DNA of 16,709 nt from assembly GCA_020049245.1 (NCBI GenBank), contig JAIFLB010000141.1, positions 1 to 16,709 of the forward strand. Direction: 5' to 3'. This document shows positions 1 to 7,617 of this stretch, one piece after another (position 1 is the first letter of the stretch; each line of letters begins with the position of its first letter). This DNA is from Betaproteobacteria bacterium. GTDB taxonomy: Bacteria; Pseudomonadota; Gammaproteobacteria; Burkholderiales; Thiobacillaceae. The position numbers and the translations under genes are program-made. Under the pieces are notes generated by a model. It had not been told where the DNA came from and did not search any database. It saw only the letters and a list, made by a program, of their open reading frames with translations.

Positions 1-419
1 TAGCCGTAGCGCAGCATGATCGGCAGCGAGATCAGGCCCATCGCGATCACCGTTGCCGCCACCACGCCGGTGGTCGCCGCCAGCAGCGCGCCGACGAAAA
101 CCACGGCATAGGCGAGGCCGCCGCGCAAGGCGCCGAACAGTTGGCCCATGGTATCGAGCAACTCTTCGGCCAGACCGCTGCGCTCAAGAATCAGGCCCAT
201 GAAGGTGAAGAACGGAATCGCCAGCAAGGTGGCATTCGACATGATGCCGAACACGCGCTCCGGCAAGGCTTGCAGTTGGGCAAATTCGACATAGCCCAGT
301 TGCATGCCGATCAAGCCGAACAGCAGGCCGTTGGCGCCCAGCGCGAAGGCGACCGGATAGCCGATCAGCAGGAACACTATCAGGCCGGCGAACATCAGCG
401 GCGCCATCAGTTCGAACAT
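1..419 (-). CDS. dctM: TRAP transporter large permease (DctM), 5' part only
   Basis: This is the large membrane subunit of a TRAP transporter, which carries a carboxylate-type substrate across the inner membrane using an ion gradient. Only the first 139 codons are visible; family members are usually about 425 residues, so roughly two thirds lies beyond the left edge. The visible protein begins MFELMAPLMFAGLIVFLLIG. It has a hydrophobic first helix, the conserved stretch SNATLLAIPFFTFMGLILE near residues 61-79, and the Gly/Ala-rich VFVGALLAATTGVVAATV near residues 105-122, all typical of DctM. The ATG at 419 shares one base with the dctQ stop, which indicates translational coupling. The closest COG type appears to be the mannitol/chloroaromatic-type large permease, but the substrate is not determined. 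The periplasmic binding protein gene (dctP) is not in the window. Confidence 0.9.
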   Translation of the reverse strand, partial: MFELMAPLMFAGLIVFLLIGYPVAFALGANGLLFGLIGMQLGYVEFAQLQALPERVFGIMSNATLLAIPFFTFMGLILERSGLAEELLDTMGQLFGALRGGLAYAVVFVGALLAATTGVVAATVIAMGLISLPIMLRYG

Positions 420-970
420 CAGGCGATCTCCTCGGCCTGCTCGCGCGCGAATGGAAGATGTCCACTCAACATGCCGATGCGTTTGATGATTTCCGCCAGC
501 CCCTGCAGGAACAGCAAACCGAAGCCGAGCGGTATCGCCAGCTTGATCGGCCAGCGCAGCAGGCCGCCGGAGTCGGCGGAAACTTCCTGGATCGACCAGG
601 CTTCAATGAACATCGACCAGCTGAACCAGGCCATCAGGCCGGCCACCGGCAGCAGGAACAGCAGGCTGCCGAACAGGTCGATCCAGGCTTGCGCACGCGG
701 CGACAGGCGGCCGTAAATCACGTCGATGCGGACGTGACCGTTGTGTTTCAGGGTGTAGCCGGCGCCGAGCAGGAAGATCAGCGCGAACAGATACCACTGC
801 AATTCCAGCCAGGCATTCGAGCTCAGATCGAAGCCGTAGCGCAGGCTGGCGTTGACGGCGGAGACCAGGGTGGCGATCAGCACCAGCCACTTGACGCCAC
901 GCCCGACGGCCTCGTTCAGCGCATCGATGCCACGCGCGAATTGCAACCCCAAGGCCAGCAGACCGCGCAT
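419..970 (-). CDS. dctQ: TRAP transporter small permease (DctQ)
   Basis: This 183-aa protein is the small membrane subunit that pairs with DctM. Four hydrophobic segments are visible at about residues 26-44, 56-74, 97-119 and 141-160, the usual DctQ topology. The family signature lies between and within helices 1 and 2: NAWLELQWYLFALIFLLGAG near residues 52-71, followed by HVRIDV. The segment GGLLRWPIKLAIPLGFGLLF before helix 4 resembles the mannitol/chloroaromatic-type small permeases. The ATG at 970 lies one base after the pmbA stop and the end overlaps dctM by one base, so pmbA, dctQ and dctM are probably co-transcribed. The family call is firm; the substrate cannot be read from the sequence. 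Confidence 0.9.
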   Translation of the reverse strand: MRGLLALGLQFARGIDALNEAVGRGVKWLVLIATLVSAVNASLRYGFDLSSNAWLELQWYLFALIFLLGAGYTLKHNGHVRIDVIYGRLSPRAQAWIDLFGSLLFLLPVAGLMAWFSWSMFIEAWSIQEVSADSGGLLRWPIKLAIPLGFGLLFLQGLAEIIKRIGMLSGHLPFAREQAEEIA

Positions 971-971
971 G

Positions 972-2369
972 TCACTCGCCCGCGAGGGTCATCTGGTCGA
1001 TCAAGATAGAGCCGACCCGGCGCGATCCGCGCGTCTCCACATCTGTGCCGATCGCGACGATGCCCTTGAACATGTCGCGCAGATTGCCGGCGATGGTGAT
1101 TTCTTCCACCGGGTAGGCGATGACGCCGTTTTCCACCCAGAAGCCGGCAGCGCCGCGCGAGTAATCACCGGTGACCATGTTGAGGCCGTGGCCGAGCAGT
1201 TCGGTGACCAGCAGGCCGTTGCCCATCTGCTTTAGCAGCGCGGCGAAATCTTCACCGGTGGAAGGCACGATCAGGTTGTGATTGCCACCGGCATTGCCGG
1301 TGCTGTGCATACCCAGTTTGCGGGCGCTGTAGCTGCCCAGGAAATAGCCCTGCACGACGCCGTCCTTGACCACATCGCGGTCGTGTAGCGCGACGCCCTC
1401 GGAGTCGAATGGCGACGATGACAGGCCGCGCGGGAGGAAGGGCCGTTCCTGGATTTGCAGGAAATCGGGAAACACCTGGCTGCCCAGGCTGTCGAGCAGG
1501 AACGACGATTTACGATACAGATGGCCGCCGGAAACGGCGGAAACGAAGCTGGCGATCAGGCCGGTGGCGATCGGCGCTTCGAACAGCACCGGGCACTGGC
1601 GGGTGCTCAGTTTGCGGCCGTTGAGGCGGCGCACCGTGCGTTCGCCGGCGCGCTGGCCGATGCTGGCGGCGTTGTCCATATCAGCCGCCGCGCGCGCCGT
1701 GGTGTACCAGTAGTCGCGCTGCATCGCGTCGTTCTCTTCGGCGATTACCGCGCAGGACAGACTTTGCCGGGTGGTCGGATAGCCGCCGGAAAAACCGAGC
1801 GAATTGGCATAGATGAATTGCGATACCTGGCTCGAAAGCGAGCCGCCTTCGGAATTGGTGATGCGCGGATCGACATCCAGCGCGTTCGCCTCGCACTCGC
1901 GCGCCAGTTCGGCGGCTTCCTCGACGCTGATGTGCCACGGGTGGTAAAGATCGAGTTGCGGAATCAGGCTGTCCAGCGCATCGGCGCGCGCCAACAAATC
2001 AGGTTCGGCGAGACCGGCGCATTCATCCTCGGCGGTGAAGCGCGCGATGCTGAGCGCCTTCTCGACGGTGCGCGCCAATGCGTCGGCGGAAAAATCGGAG
2101 GTGGAGGCATGGCCGCGCCGTTGTCCAAGATAAACGCTGATGCCGATGCCCTTGTCGCGGTTGTGTTCGATGGTTTCAATCTCGCCATGCCGCACCGACA
2201 GCGACAGGCCGCTGCCTTCGGAAACTTCGGCTTCGGCGGCGCTGGCGCCACCGGCTTTGGCCAGGTCGAGCACCTGAGCCGCAAGGCCTTGCAGGGTCTG
2301 GCGGGAAAAACTGAACGGACTGTTGGACTGTTGGGTAGTGGACACGTCTGGGCCTGAGAAGATCGACAA
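972..2369 (-). CDS. pmbA: PmbA/TldE, inactive partner subunit of the TldD/TldE metalloprotease
   Basis: PmbA (TldE) forms a cytoplasmic heterodimer with TldD. The complex degrades unfolded or modified peptides and acts in microcin B17 and CcdA processing. TldE lacks the zinc HExxxH motif carried by TldD, and I see none here. Recognisable blocks are SEGSGLSLSVRHGEIETIEH near residues 50-69, the ITNSEGGSLSS region in the middle, and the C-terminal run TELLGHGLNMVTGDYSRGAA followed by GFWVENG. The length of up to 465 aa fits the family (about 450). The most upstream start, at 2369, is TTG without a clear ribosome site. A GTG at 2345, giving MSTTQQSNSPF, is at least as likely. The gene heads the leftward pmbA-dctQ-dctM cluster and is divergent from darP. 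The tldD gene is not in the window. Confidence 0.95.
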   Translation of the reverse strand: MSIFSGPDVSTTQQSNSPFSFSRQTLQGLAAQVLDLAKAGGASAAEAEVSEGSGLSLSVRHGEIETIEHNRDKGIGISVYLGQRRGHASTSDFSADALARTVEKALSIARFTAEDECAGLAEPDLLARADALDSLIPQLDLYHPWHISVEEAAELARECEANALDVDPRITNSEGGSLSSQVSQFIYANSLGFSGGYPTTRQSLSCAVIAEENDAMQRDYWYTTARAAADMDNAASIGQRAGERTVRRLNGRKLSTRQCPVLFEAPIATGLIASFVSAVSGGHLYRKSSFLLDSLGSQVFPDFLQIQERPFLPRGLSSSPFDSEGVALHDRDVVKDGVVQGYFLGSYSARKLGMHSTGNAGGNHNLIVPSTGEDFAALLKQMGNGLLVTELLGHGLNMVTGDYSRGAAGFWVENGVIAYPVEEITIAGNLRDMFKGIVAIGTDVETRGSRRVGSILIDQMTLAGE

Positions 2370-2445
2370 AGTCGTTATGATAGCAACCCAATTGATGGCA
2401 ACCCATTTGCGTTAACCCGCCAACACACCCGCCCCCTACGTAGCT

Positions 2446-2985
2446 ATGCGCGATCAAGATTTCGAAGACCTGAACCAAGACGACGATGACGAAAATGAAA
2501 GCGACAACATCGTCAGCAAAAGCCAGCGCAAGCGCGAAAGCACCGCGTTGCAGGATCTGGGCAAGGAGTTGTTCGAGCTTTCTCGTGACCAATTGAAGAA
2601 GATGGACCTGCCCGAATCTTTGCTCGGCGCATTGCTGGAAGCCAAGCGGCTGACCAGCCACGGCGCCATGCGGCGGCAGATGCAGTTCATCGGCAAGGTG
2701 ATGCGCGATATTGAAACCGACCCCATCCTGCAACAGTTGGCGGTGATTCGCGGCGAATCGAATATTGCCAAGGCGCAGTTTCATGCGCTGGAAAGCTGGC
2801 GCACGCGCTTGATCGAGGACGATACCGCGCTGCAAGCCTGGTTGGCGGTGCATCCGGAAACCGACGTCCAGCAATTCCGCCAGTTGATCCGCAATGCACG
2901 CAAGGAAGCAGGGGAAGCCAAGCCGCCCAAATCGAGCCGCGCATTGTTCAAACTGATACGTGATCTCGAACAGTCACGAACCTGA
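2446..2985 (+). CDS. darP: Ribosome biogenesis factor DarP (YjgA, DUF615)
   Basis: This 179-aa protein matches the DarP/YjgA family, which associates with late 50S ribosomal precursors and promotes peptidyl-transferase-centre maturation in E. coli. The N-terminus is strongly acidic (residues 3-20 are rich in D and E). It is followed by the conserved KSQRKRESTALQDLGKELFE near residues 25-44, then DLPESLLGALLEAKRLTSHG and AMRRQMQFIGKVMR. The C-terminus has QQFRQLIRNARKE and ends ALFKLIRDLEQ. All are hallmark segments of the family in order, and the length is normal (about 170-190). The gene is divergent from pmbA across 76 bp, a conserved pairing in betaproteobacteria. The ATG at 2446 is the natural start, although no strong ribosome site precedes it. 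Confidence 0.95.
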   Translation: MRDQDFEDLNQDDDDENESDNIVSKSQRKRESTALQDLGKELFELSRDQLKKMDLPESLLGALLEAKRLTSHGAMRRQMQFIGKVMRDIETDPILQQLAVIRGESNIAKAQFHALESWRTRLIEDDTALQAWLAVHPETDVQQFRQLIRNARKEAGEAKPPKSSRALFKLIRDLEQSRT

Positions 2986-3032
2986 GTCGCGAACCAGACT
3001 CGTTGCAGCCGATCTTTTTGAATTTCATCACG

Positions 3033-3055
3033 TGGGCTGAAAAACCATCAGCCCA
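3033..3055 (+). terminator. Hairpin downstream of darP, possible terminator
   Basis: There is a perfect 8-bp inverted repeat, TGGGCTGA then TCAGCCCA, with a 7-nt loop (AAAACCA), 48 bp after the darP stop. What follows is T-rich (ATTCAAATTTT) but is not a clean uninterrupted T-tract. It is therefore a plausible but imperfect intrinsic terminator. Confidence 0.4.
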
Positions 3056-3187
3056 TTCAAATTTTGTCGGAAAATTTTACAGATGTGCCTCGGGACTCTT
3101 GCATGGCATGCCCGCTGACCAAGCCTGTTAAAAAAAGATTAGCGTATTCATTAAGCTGGCGGAGTTTGCCTAAGCAAAACCTGGTTA

Positions 3188-5299
3188 ATGGCATGCGGCT
3201 TGCTTTTTTCAAATGCGCCTCTGGATTACGTCACTGCATTACGCCTTTGCAAATGCCTCTTTCTCGAATCGACTGTGCCTTACTTATTTCCCTTCATTAA
3301 TCAGCCCGCCGGTCCCAAGCCATGCCTGGCGCCGCCGTTTCTGATCCATTCGGTAGTTCTGGCACAACTGCTGAAGGATCTTGGTGGACGCAAAATCCTG
3401 GACGAGTCGATCGCCCCATTGCTGATGCTTGATCCGGTCCTGGCTTTGCGCGCGCTGGAAGCCTATGCCCAATCGCATTCCGGACAGTCCTTGCAGTTTT
3501 TTCGCCAGGCCGATTTGTTGCAAGGCCTCGATGCCAGCACATTGAAAAGCATCGCCACCACCGGCGCCACTGATCGCTTCACCCATCTTGCCTACGCCAA
3601 CCGGCATGCGACCTGGCTGCCGGCGCTGCGCTGTGCCGTGCTGAGCCGCATGCTGGCGGAAAAATTGCATTATCCGAGCCCGGATGAGGCCTGGCTGGCA
3701 GGCTTGTTGATCTGGCTGCCTGGCTTTGCCGCCGCCTCGGATCTGGCTCCCGATCTGCCACGTCAGGCTGCGCAGGCAGCGCTGGATCAACTGCCATTGC
3801 GGACTTTTATGCCTGACGTCTTGCGTTACCGCGACCTGCAGCCGGAACGGCTGCTCGATGCCGCGCCGCTGGTGCAAATGGTGGTTTCGGCTTATCGACT
3901 CGCCCAAATGAGCTTGTCTGAAGTCGCCAGAAAAACGGACAACCCGCTGTTGAACGTCCTCTTCATGGTATCCCGAGTTGATCAGGAAACGCTGCGCGAC
4001 CTCCTGACCTTGGCGGATCAGCAGGTGAACGCGCTGGCTGCGAAATATCGACTTGAACAGAGCAGTGAAAATTCGATTACCGAAAAGACGATTTCCGATA
4101 AGGCCATTGCCGATCTCGGACTCGAACTGATCCGCTACAACCAGCTTGAGTTGGCGGCCAGCGCGATGCAGGAAAATCAGTCCGCCGCCATCCTGACGCT
4201 GGCGCGGCTGCTCGCCAGCCATGAAGGACTGGCCGATCCGATCTACCTCAAACTTAACGCACGCAGCGGATTTCTCGAAGCGCAACCGCTTGGCGAGCAT
4301 CCATTCGCTCCGCTTTCGATTCGTGTCGAAGGCAGCAACACGGCGGCGGTGCGCGCGATGCTGACGCGGACTGCGATGATCGTGCTGGAAGACGCCGGCA
4401 TGGATGCGGCCGTGCTAGATCTGCAATTGATTCGACAGGCGGATGCCGATGGTCTGGTCGCCATCCCGGTAGGCGAAGCGGATAGCCAGGGTGTATTGCT
4501 GGTCTGCGGCAATGCGGTTGCGCTGGCTTCGGTCGCCGCGTTACCCAAGCACTTCGCCCGCATGGGCGAACTGGCCGGACGCTTGCCGCCGACAAGCGGG
4601 GTCATCGGCAGCGAAAATAGCATCGACGAGCCGGCTACCGCTTTACCGTCGCTGGTCCGCCGGGCGGCCCATGAAATCAACAATCCGCTCGGCATCATCA
4701 AGAATTATCTGGCCATCCTGAAGGTGAAGTTGGGTGATGACGCCCCGATTTCAGATGAGTTGCGCATTATTTATGAAGAACTCGACCGCATTGTTCGTAT
4801 CGTGCGCGGCCTGTCACGCGCGCCAGTGGAATCTGCCACGGTTCGAGAGGCGGCTGATCTGAATGCATTGATTCAGGATCTGGTGAAAGTCACGCAGCCG
4901 ACCTGGATGAACAAAGGCATCGAGGTATCCACCGTTCTGTCGCCGGGACTGGCCCATCTGACAAAAGATCGCGACAAGCTGAAACAGATTGTGCTTAACC
5001 TGATGCTCAACGCGATTGAAGCGACACCACCGGGCGGCGTGGTGCGGATTGAAACGGCGGCGTTGCTGAATCAACGCCACGAACATTTCATCGAGGTGCT
5101 GGTTTCCGATTCCGGCTCGGGTATTGCGCCGGATATCGCCAAGCAGATATTCGATCCGCTCGATACCGCGAAAGGCGACGGCCATGCCGGTCTGGGGCTG
5201 TCGATCGTGAAATCGCTGACTGAATCGATGCAGGGCAGCATCATCTTCAAGACGAGTGCAACCGGTACGACATTCCAGATATTATTGCCAACGAATTGA
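3188..5299 (+). CDS. Soluble histidine kinase with HDOD-like N-terminal and GAF-like middle region
   Basis: This cytoplasmic sensor kinase has up to 703 aa and no membrane segment. Residues about 50-245 resemble an HDOD domain (helix pattern, SRMLAEKLHYPSPDEAWLAG, then GLLIWLPG). The position that reads GLLHDIG in many relatives has lost its His-Asp. Residues about 300-450 look like a weak GAF domain. The kinase core is clear: H-box AAHEINNPLGIIKNYLAIL with phospho-acceptor His495, N-box LNLMLNAIEA with Asn608, G1 DSGSG from Asp641, and G2 GHAGLGL at 665-671. The ATG at 3188 has no good ribosome site; GTG 3275 (codon 30) is an alternative, so the first ~30 residues are uncertain. The next gene is a REC-PAS-GGDEF-EAL regulator in the same direction, its likely partner. 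The domain call for the kinase core is firm; the HDOD and GAF calls are inference. Confidence 0.85.
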   Translation: MACGLLFSNAPLDYVTALRLCKCLFLESTVPYLFPFINQPAGPKPCLAPPFLIHSVVLAQLLKDLGGRKILDESIAPLLMLDPVLALRALEAYAQSHSGQSLQFFRQADLLQGLDASTLKSIATTGATDRFTHLAYANRHATWLPALRCAVLSRMLAEKLHYPSPDEAWLAGLLIWLPGFAAASDLAPDLPRQAAQAALDQLPLRTFMPDVLRYRDLQPERLLDAAPLVQMVVSAYRLAQMSLSEVARKTDNPLLNVLFMVSRVDQETLRDLLTLADQQVNALAAKYRLEQSSENSITEKTISDKAIADLGLELIRYNQLELAASAMQENQSAAILTLARLLASHEGLADPIYLKLNARSGFLEAQPLGEHPFAPLSIRVEGSNTAAVRAMLTRTAMIVLEDAGMDAAVLDLQLIRQADADGLVAIPVGEADSQGVLLVCGNAVALASVAALPKHFARMGELAGRLPPTSGVIGSENSIDEPATALPSLVRRAAHEINNPLGIIKNYLAILKVKLGDDAPISDELRIIYEELDRIVRIVRGLSRAPVESATVREAADLNALIQDLVKVTQPTWMNKGIEVSTVLSPGLAHLTKDRDKLKQIVLNLMLNAIEATPPGGVVRIETAALLNQRHEHFIEVLVSDSGSGIAPDIAKQIFDPLDTAKGDGHAGLGLSIVKSLTESMQGSIIFKTSATGTTFQILLPTN

Positions 5300-5362
5300 A
5301 TGACCGCGGGATTGCTGAAGGCATGACCGGGCTGTTCAACAGACCTAACAAAAGGATCGCTG

Positions 5363-7522
5363 ATGTTTGGTAATGCGCTATCCAACTCAAGTCAGACGCT
5401 GGTCAGCCTGCTGATCGTCGAGGACGAGCCGCGTTATCTGGAAAGCACCCGCCTCCTGCTTGCACAGCATGTGCACAGCATCGACGCGGCGCTCACCGTC
5501 AAAGACGCTTTTGCGTTGCTTACAACAAAACACTATGACCTGGCGTTGCTTGATCTGCGCCTGCCGGATGGCAACGGCCATGAAATCATGGCTTACATTC
5601 GCACCCATCTGCCCGACTGTCGGATCATCGTTGCCAGTGGTGACAGCGAAATCGATTCTGCCATCCAGTCTTTACGTCTCGGCGCCACCGACTATCTGCG
5701 CAAGCCTTATGAACCTGAAGACCTGATCAATACGGTGCGCAACGCAGTGCGCAAGCTTGAGCTGGAACGCGAAAACGCGCGTATGACGCATCAGATCGAG
5801 CAGTCCGAACAATGGCATCGCTTGCTGGTGAATACTTCGCCGGACGTGATCTATACGCTCGATGCGGACGCCCGTTTCAGCTACCTGAACGACAGTATCG
5901 AACGTACCCTGGGCTATATGCCGGGTGAGTTGATCGGCCGCCACTACACCACCATCGTCGCTTCGGACCAGCTCGAATCTGCCCTCTACCGCTTCAATGA
6001 GCGCCGCACCGGCGAACGCGCCACCCGAAATCTCGAACTGATGTTGCGGCGCAAAGACGATCTGCTCAGCAGCCTGACTGAACGCACTTCCGATCAGCGC
6101 GTTGTGGTCGAACTGTCCTCAATGGGGATGTACCGCCCGACCAGCCTCGGCATGGGCGAGTTTCTCGGCTCTTACGGTGTCGCGCGCGACATCAGCGCGC
6201 GCAAGCAAGCCGAGGCGACGATTACCTTCCAGGCTTATCACGATCTGTTGACCGGTTTGCCCAACCGAGCGCTGTTCAAGGACCGACTCGGTCAAGCGAT
6301 GGTCTACGCGAAGCGGCACGGCCAGACCATGGCGACGCTGTTCCTCGATATGGATCACTTCAAAGTGGTCAACGACACCCTCGGCCATCTTGTCGGTGAC
6401 GGTCTGCTGCAAGCGCTGTCGCAGCGACTGCGTGAGTGTCTGCGCGAAGGCGATACCCTCTCGCGCATCGGCGGCGATGAATTCATGCTGCTCCTGCCGC
6501 ACATCCGCACGCGCGACAACGCGGCTTATATCGCGCAGAAGATTCTTCTCTCGCTGAAGCAGCCGTTCAACATCGAGGGGCATGAACTGTATGTCGGCCT
6601 GAGTATCGGCATCGCGATTTACCCGGAAGACGGCGACAGCATCGAAACCCTGATCAAGCACGCCGACATTGCGATGTATCACGCCAAGGATCATGGCCGT
6701 AACGACTTCAAGTTCTTCACCCAGGATCTTCACAAGTCCTTTACCGGCCGTCTGGCGATAGAAAATGAAATGCGGCATGCGCTGGAGAGGCGAGAGTTCG
6801 AGGTGTTCTATCAGCCGCAAGTGGCCGTGCAGAGCCAGCGTGTGCGTGGCATGGAAGCGTTGATTCGATGGAATCATCCGGCGCGCGGCTTGGTATCGCC
6901 GTCCGAATTCATCCCCATCGCGGAAGAATCCGGCCTCATCACGCCGATCAGCGAGTGGGTGATGGGCGCCGCTTGCCGCCAGGCCCGTCTCTGGCGTGAT
7001 GCCGATATGCCGCCGATCACGATGGCGATCAACCTGTCGGCACGGCAGATCGAGCATCCGCAATTCGTTGATAAATTTATCCAGTGCCTGCACAAGCACA
7101 TGCCGGATGGCAACGGCATCGAAATCGAGATCACTGAAAGTACATTGATGCGCGACATGGATGGTGCGGTCAGCAAGCTACGCAAGCTGGCCGATATGGG
7201 TATCGAAATTTCCATCGACGACTTCGGCACCGGCTATTCCTCACTGTCCTACCTGAAGAAACTGCCGATCAACACGATCAAGATCGATCGCAGTTTCATT
7301 CACGATCTGACCGGACACATGAACAACGGCAGCACCATCGTCGCCGGCATCGCCGCGATGGCGAAAGGCCTCAAATTGAAGGTGGTCGCCGAGGGTGTCG
7401 AGACGCAGGAGCAACTTGACTATCTGCAAACCCTGGGCTGCGACACCTATCAAGGCTTTTTCTTCAGCCGTGCGGTGAATGCCGATGCCGCTACCGAGAT
7501 TCTTGGCCGGACGGTGAACTGA
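5363..7522 (+). CDS. Response regulator with PAS, GGDEF and EAL domains (cyclic-di-GMP turnover)
   Basis: This 719-aa regulator has four domains in order. REC (about 14-130) has acidic pocket E20/D21, phospho-acceptor D64 in LLDLRLPDG, S92 and K114 in RKP. PAS (about 148-285) contains DVIYTLDADARFSYLN. GGDEF (about 287-450) has GGDEF at 370-374 and a product-inhibition I-site R361-E-G-D364 exactly five residues upstream. EAL (about 465-710) has EAL at 498-500, DDFGTGYSS from D619, KIDRSF and AEGVETQEQ. Both catalytic signatures are intact, so it could make or break cyclic-di-GMP, with direction probably set by phosphorylation and the PAS ligand. An AAAGGA ribosome site at 5351-5356 fixes the ATG at 5363. 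It follows the histidine kinase by 63 bp, suggesting co-transcription and phosphotransfer from it. Confidence 0.95.
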   Translation: MFGNALSNSSQTLVSLLIVEDEPRYLESTRLLLAQHVHSIDAALTVKDAFALLTTKHYDLALLDLRLPDGNGHEIMAYIRTHLPDCRIIVASGDSEIDSAIQSLRLGATDYLRKPYEPEDLINTVRNAVRKLELERENARMTHQIEQSEQWHRLLVNTSPDVIYTLDADARFSYLNDSIERTLGYMPGELIGRHYTTIVASDQLESALYRFNERRTGERATRNLELMLRRKDDLLSSLTERTSDQRVVVELSSMGMYRPTSLGMGEFLGSYGVARDISARKQAEATITFQAYHDLLTGLPNRALFKDRLGQAMVYAKRHGQTMATLFLDMDHFKVVNDTLGHLVGDGLLQALSQRLRECLREGDTLSRIGGDEFMLLLPHIRTRDNAAYIAQKILLSLKQPFNIEGHELYVGLSIGIAIYPEDGDSIETLIKHADIAMYHAKDHGRNDFKFFTQDLHKSFTGRLAIENEMRHALERREFEVFYQPQVAVQSQRVRGMEALIRWNHPARGLVSPSEFIPIAEESGLITPISEWVMGAACRQARLWRDADMPPITMAINLSARQIEHPQFVDKFIQCLHKHMPDGNGIEIEITESTLMRDMDGAVSKLRKLADMGIEISIDDFGTGYSSLSYLKKLPINTIKIDRSFIHDLTGHMNNGSTIVAGIAAMAKGLKLKVVAEGVETQEQLDYLQTLGCDTYQGFFFSRAVNADAATEILGRTVN

Positions 7523-7617
7523 ACCCGTTTGTGGTGGTTTTTCGGGTGGCCCGTGAGTAAGGCCGCTGTTTCCGGGACAATAGCGCTCTGAATTTTCAAG
7601 GTTCAATTGCGTAGCCC

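Noticed and set aside
1455..2357. 300-codon open frame on the plus strand opposite pmbA
   Set aside because: It is the antisense shadow of a well-conserved gene in GC-rich DNA. It has no ribosome site and shows no recognisable motifs.
3284..4300. 338-codon open frame on the minus strand opposite the histidine kinase
   Set aside because: The composition is Gln/Arg-rich as expected of antisense GC-rich DNA, and the plus strand carries continuous kinase domains.
6119..7099. 326-codon minus-strand open frame opposite the GGDEF-EAL gene
   Set aside because: It is a shadow frame; the opposite strand has intact GGDEF and EAL signatures throughout.
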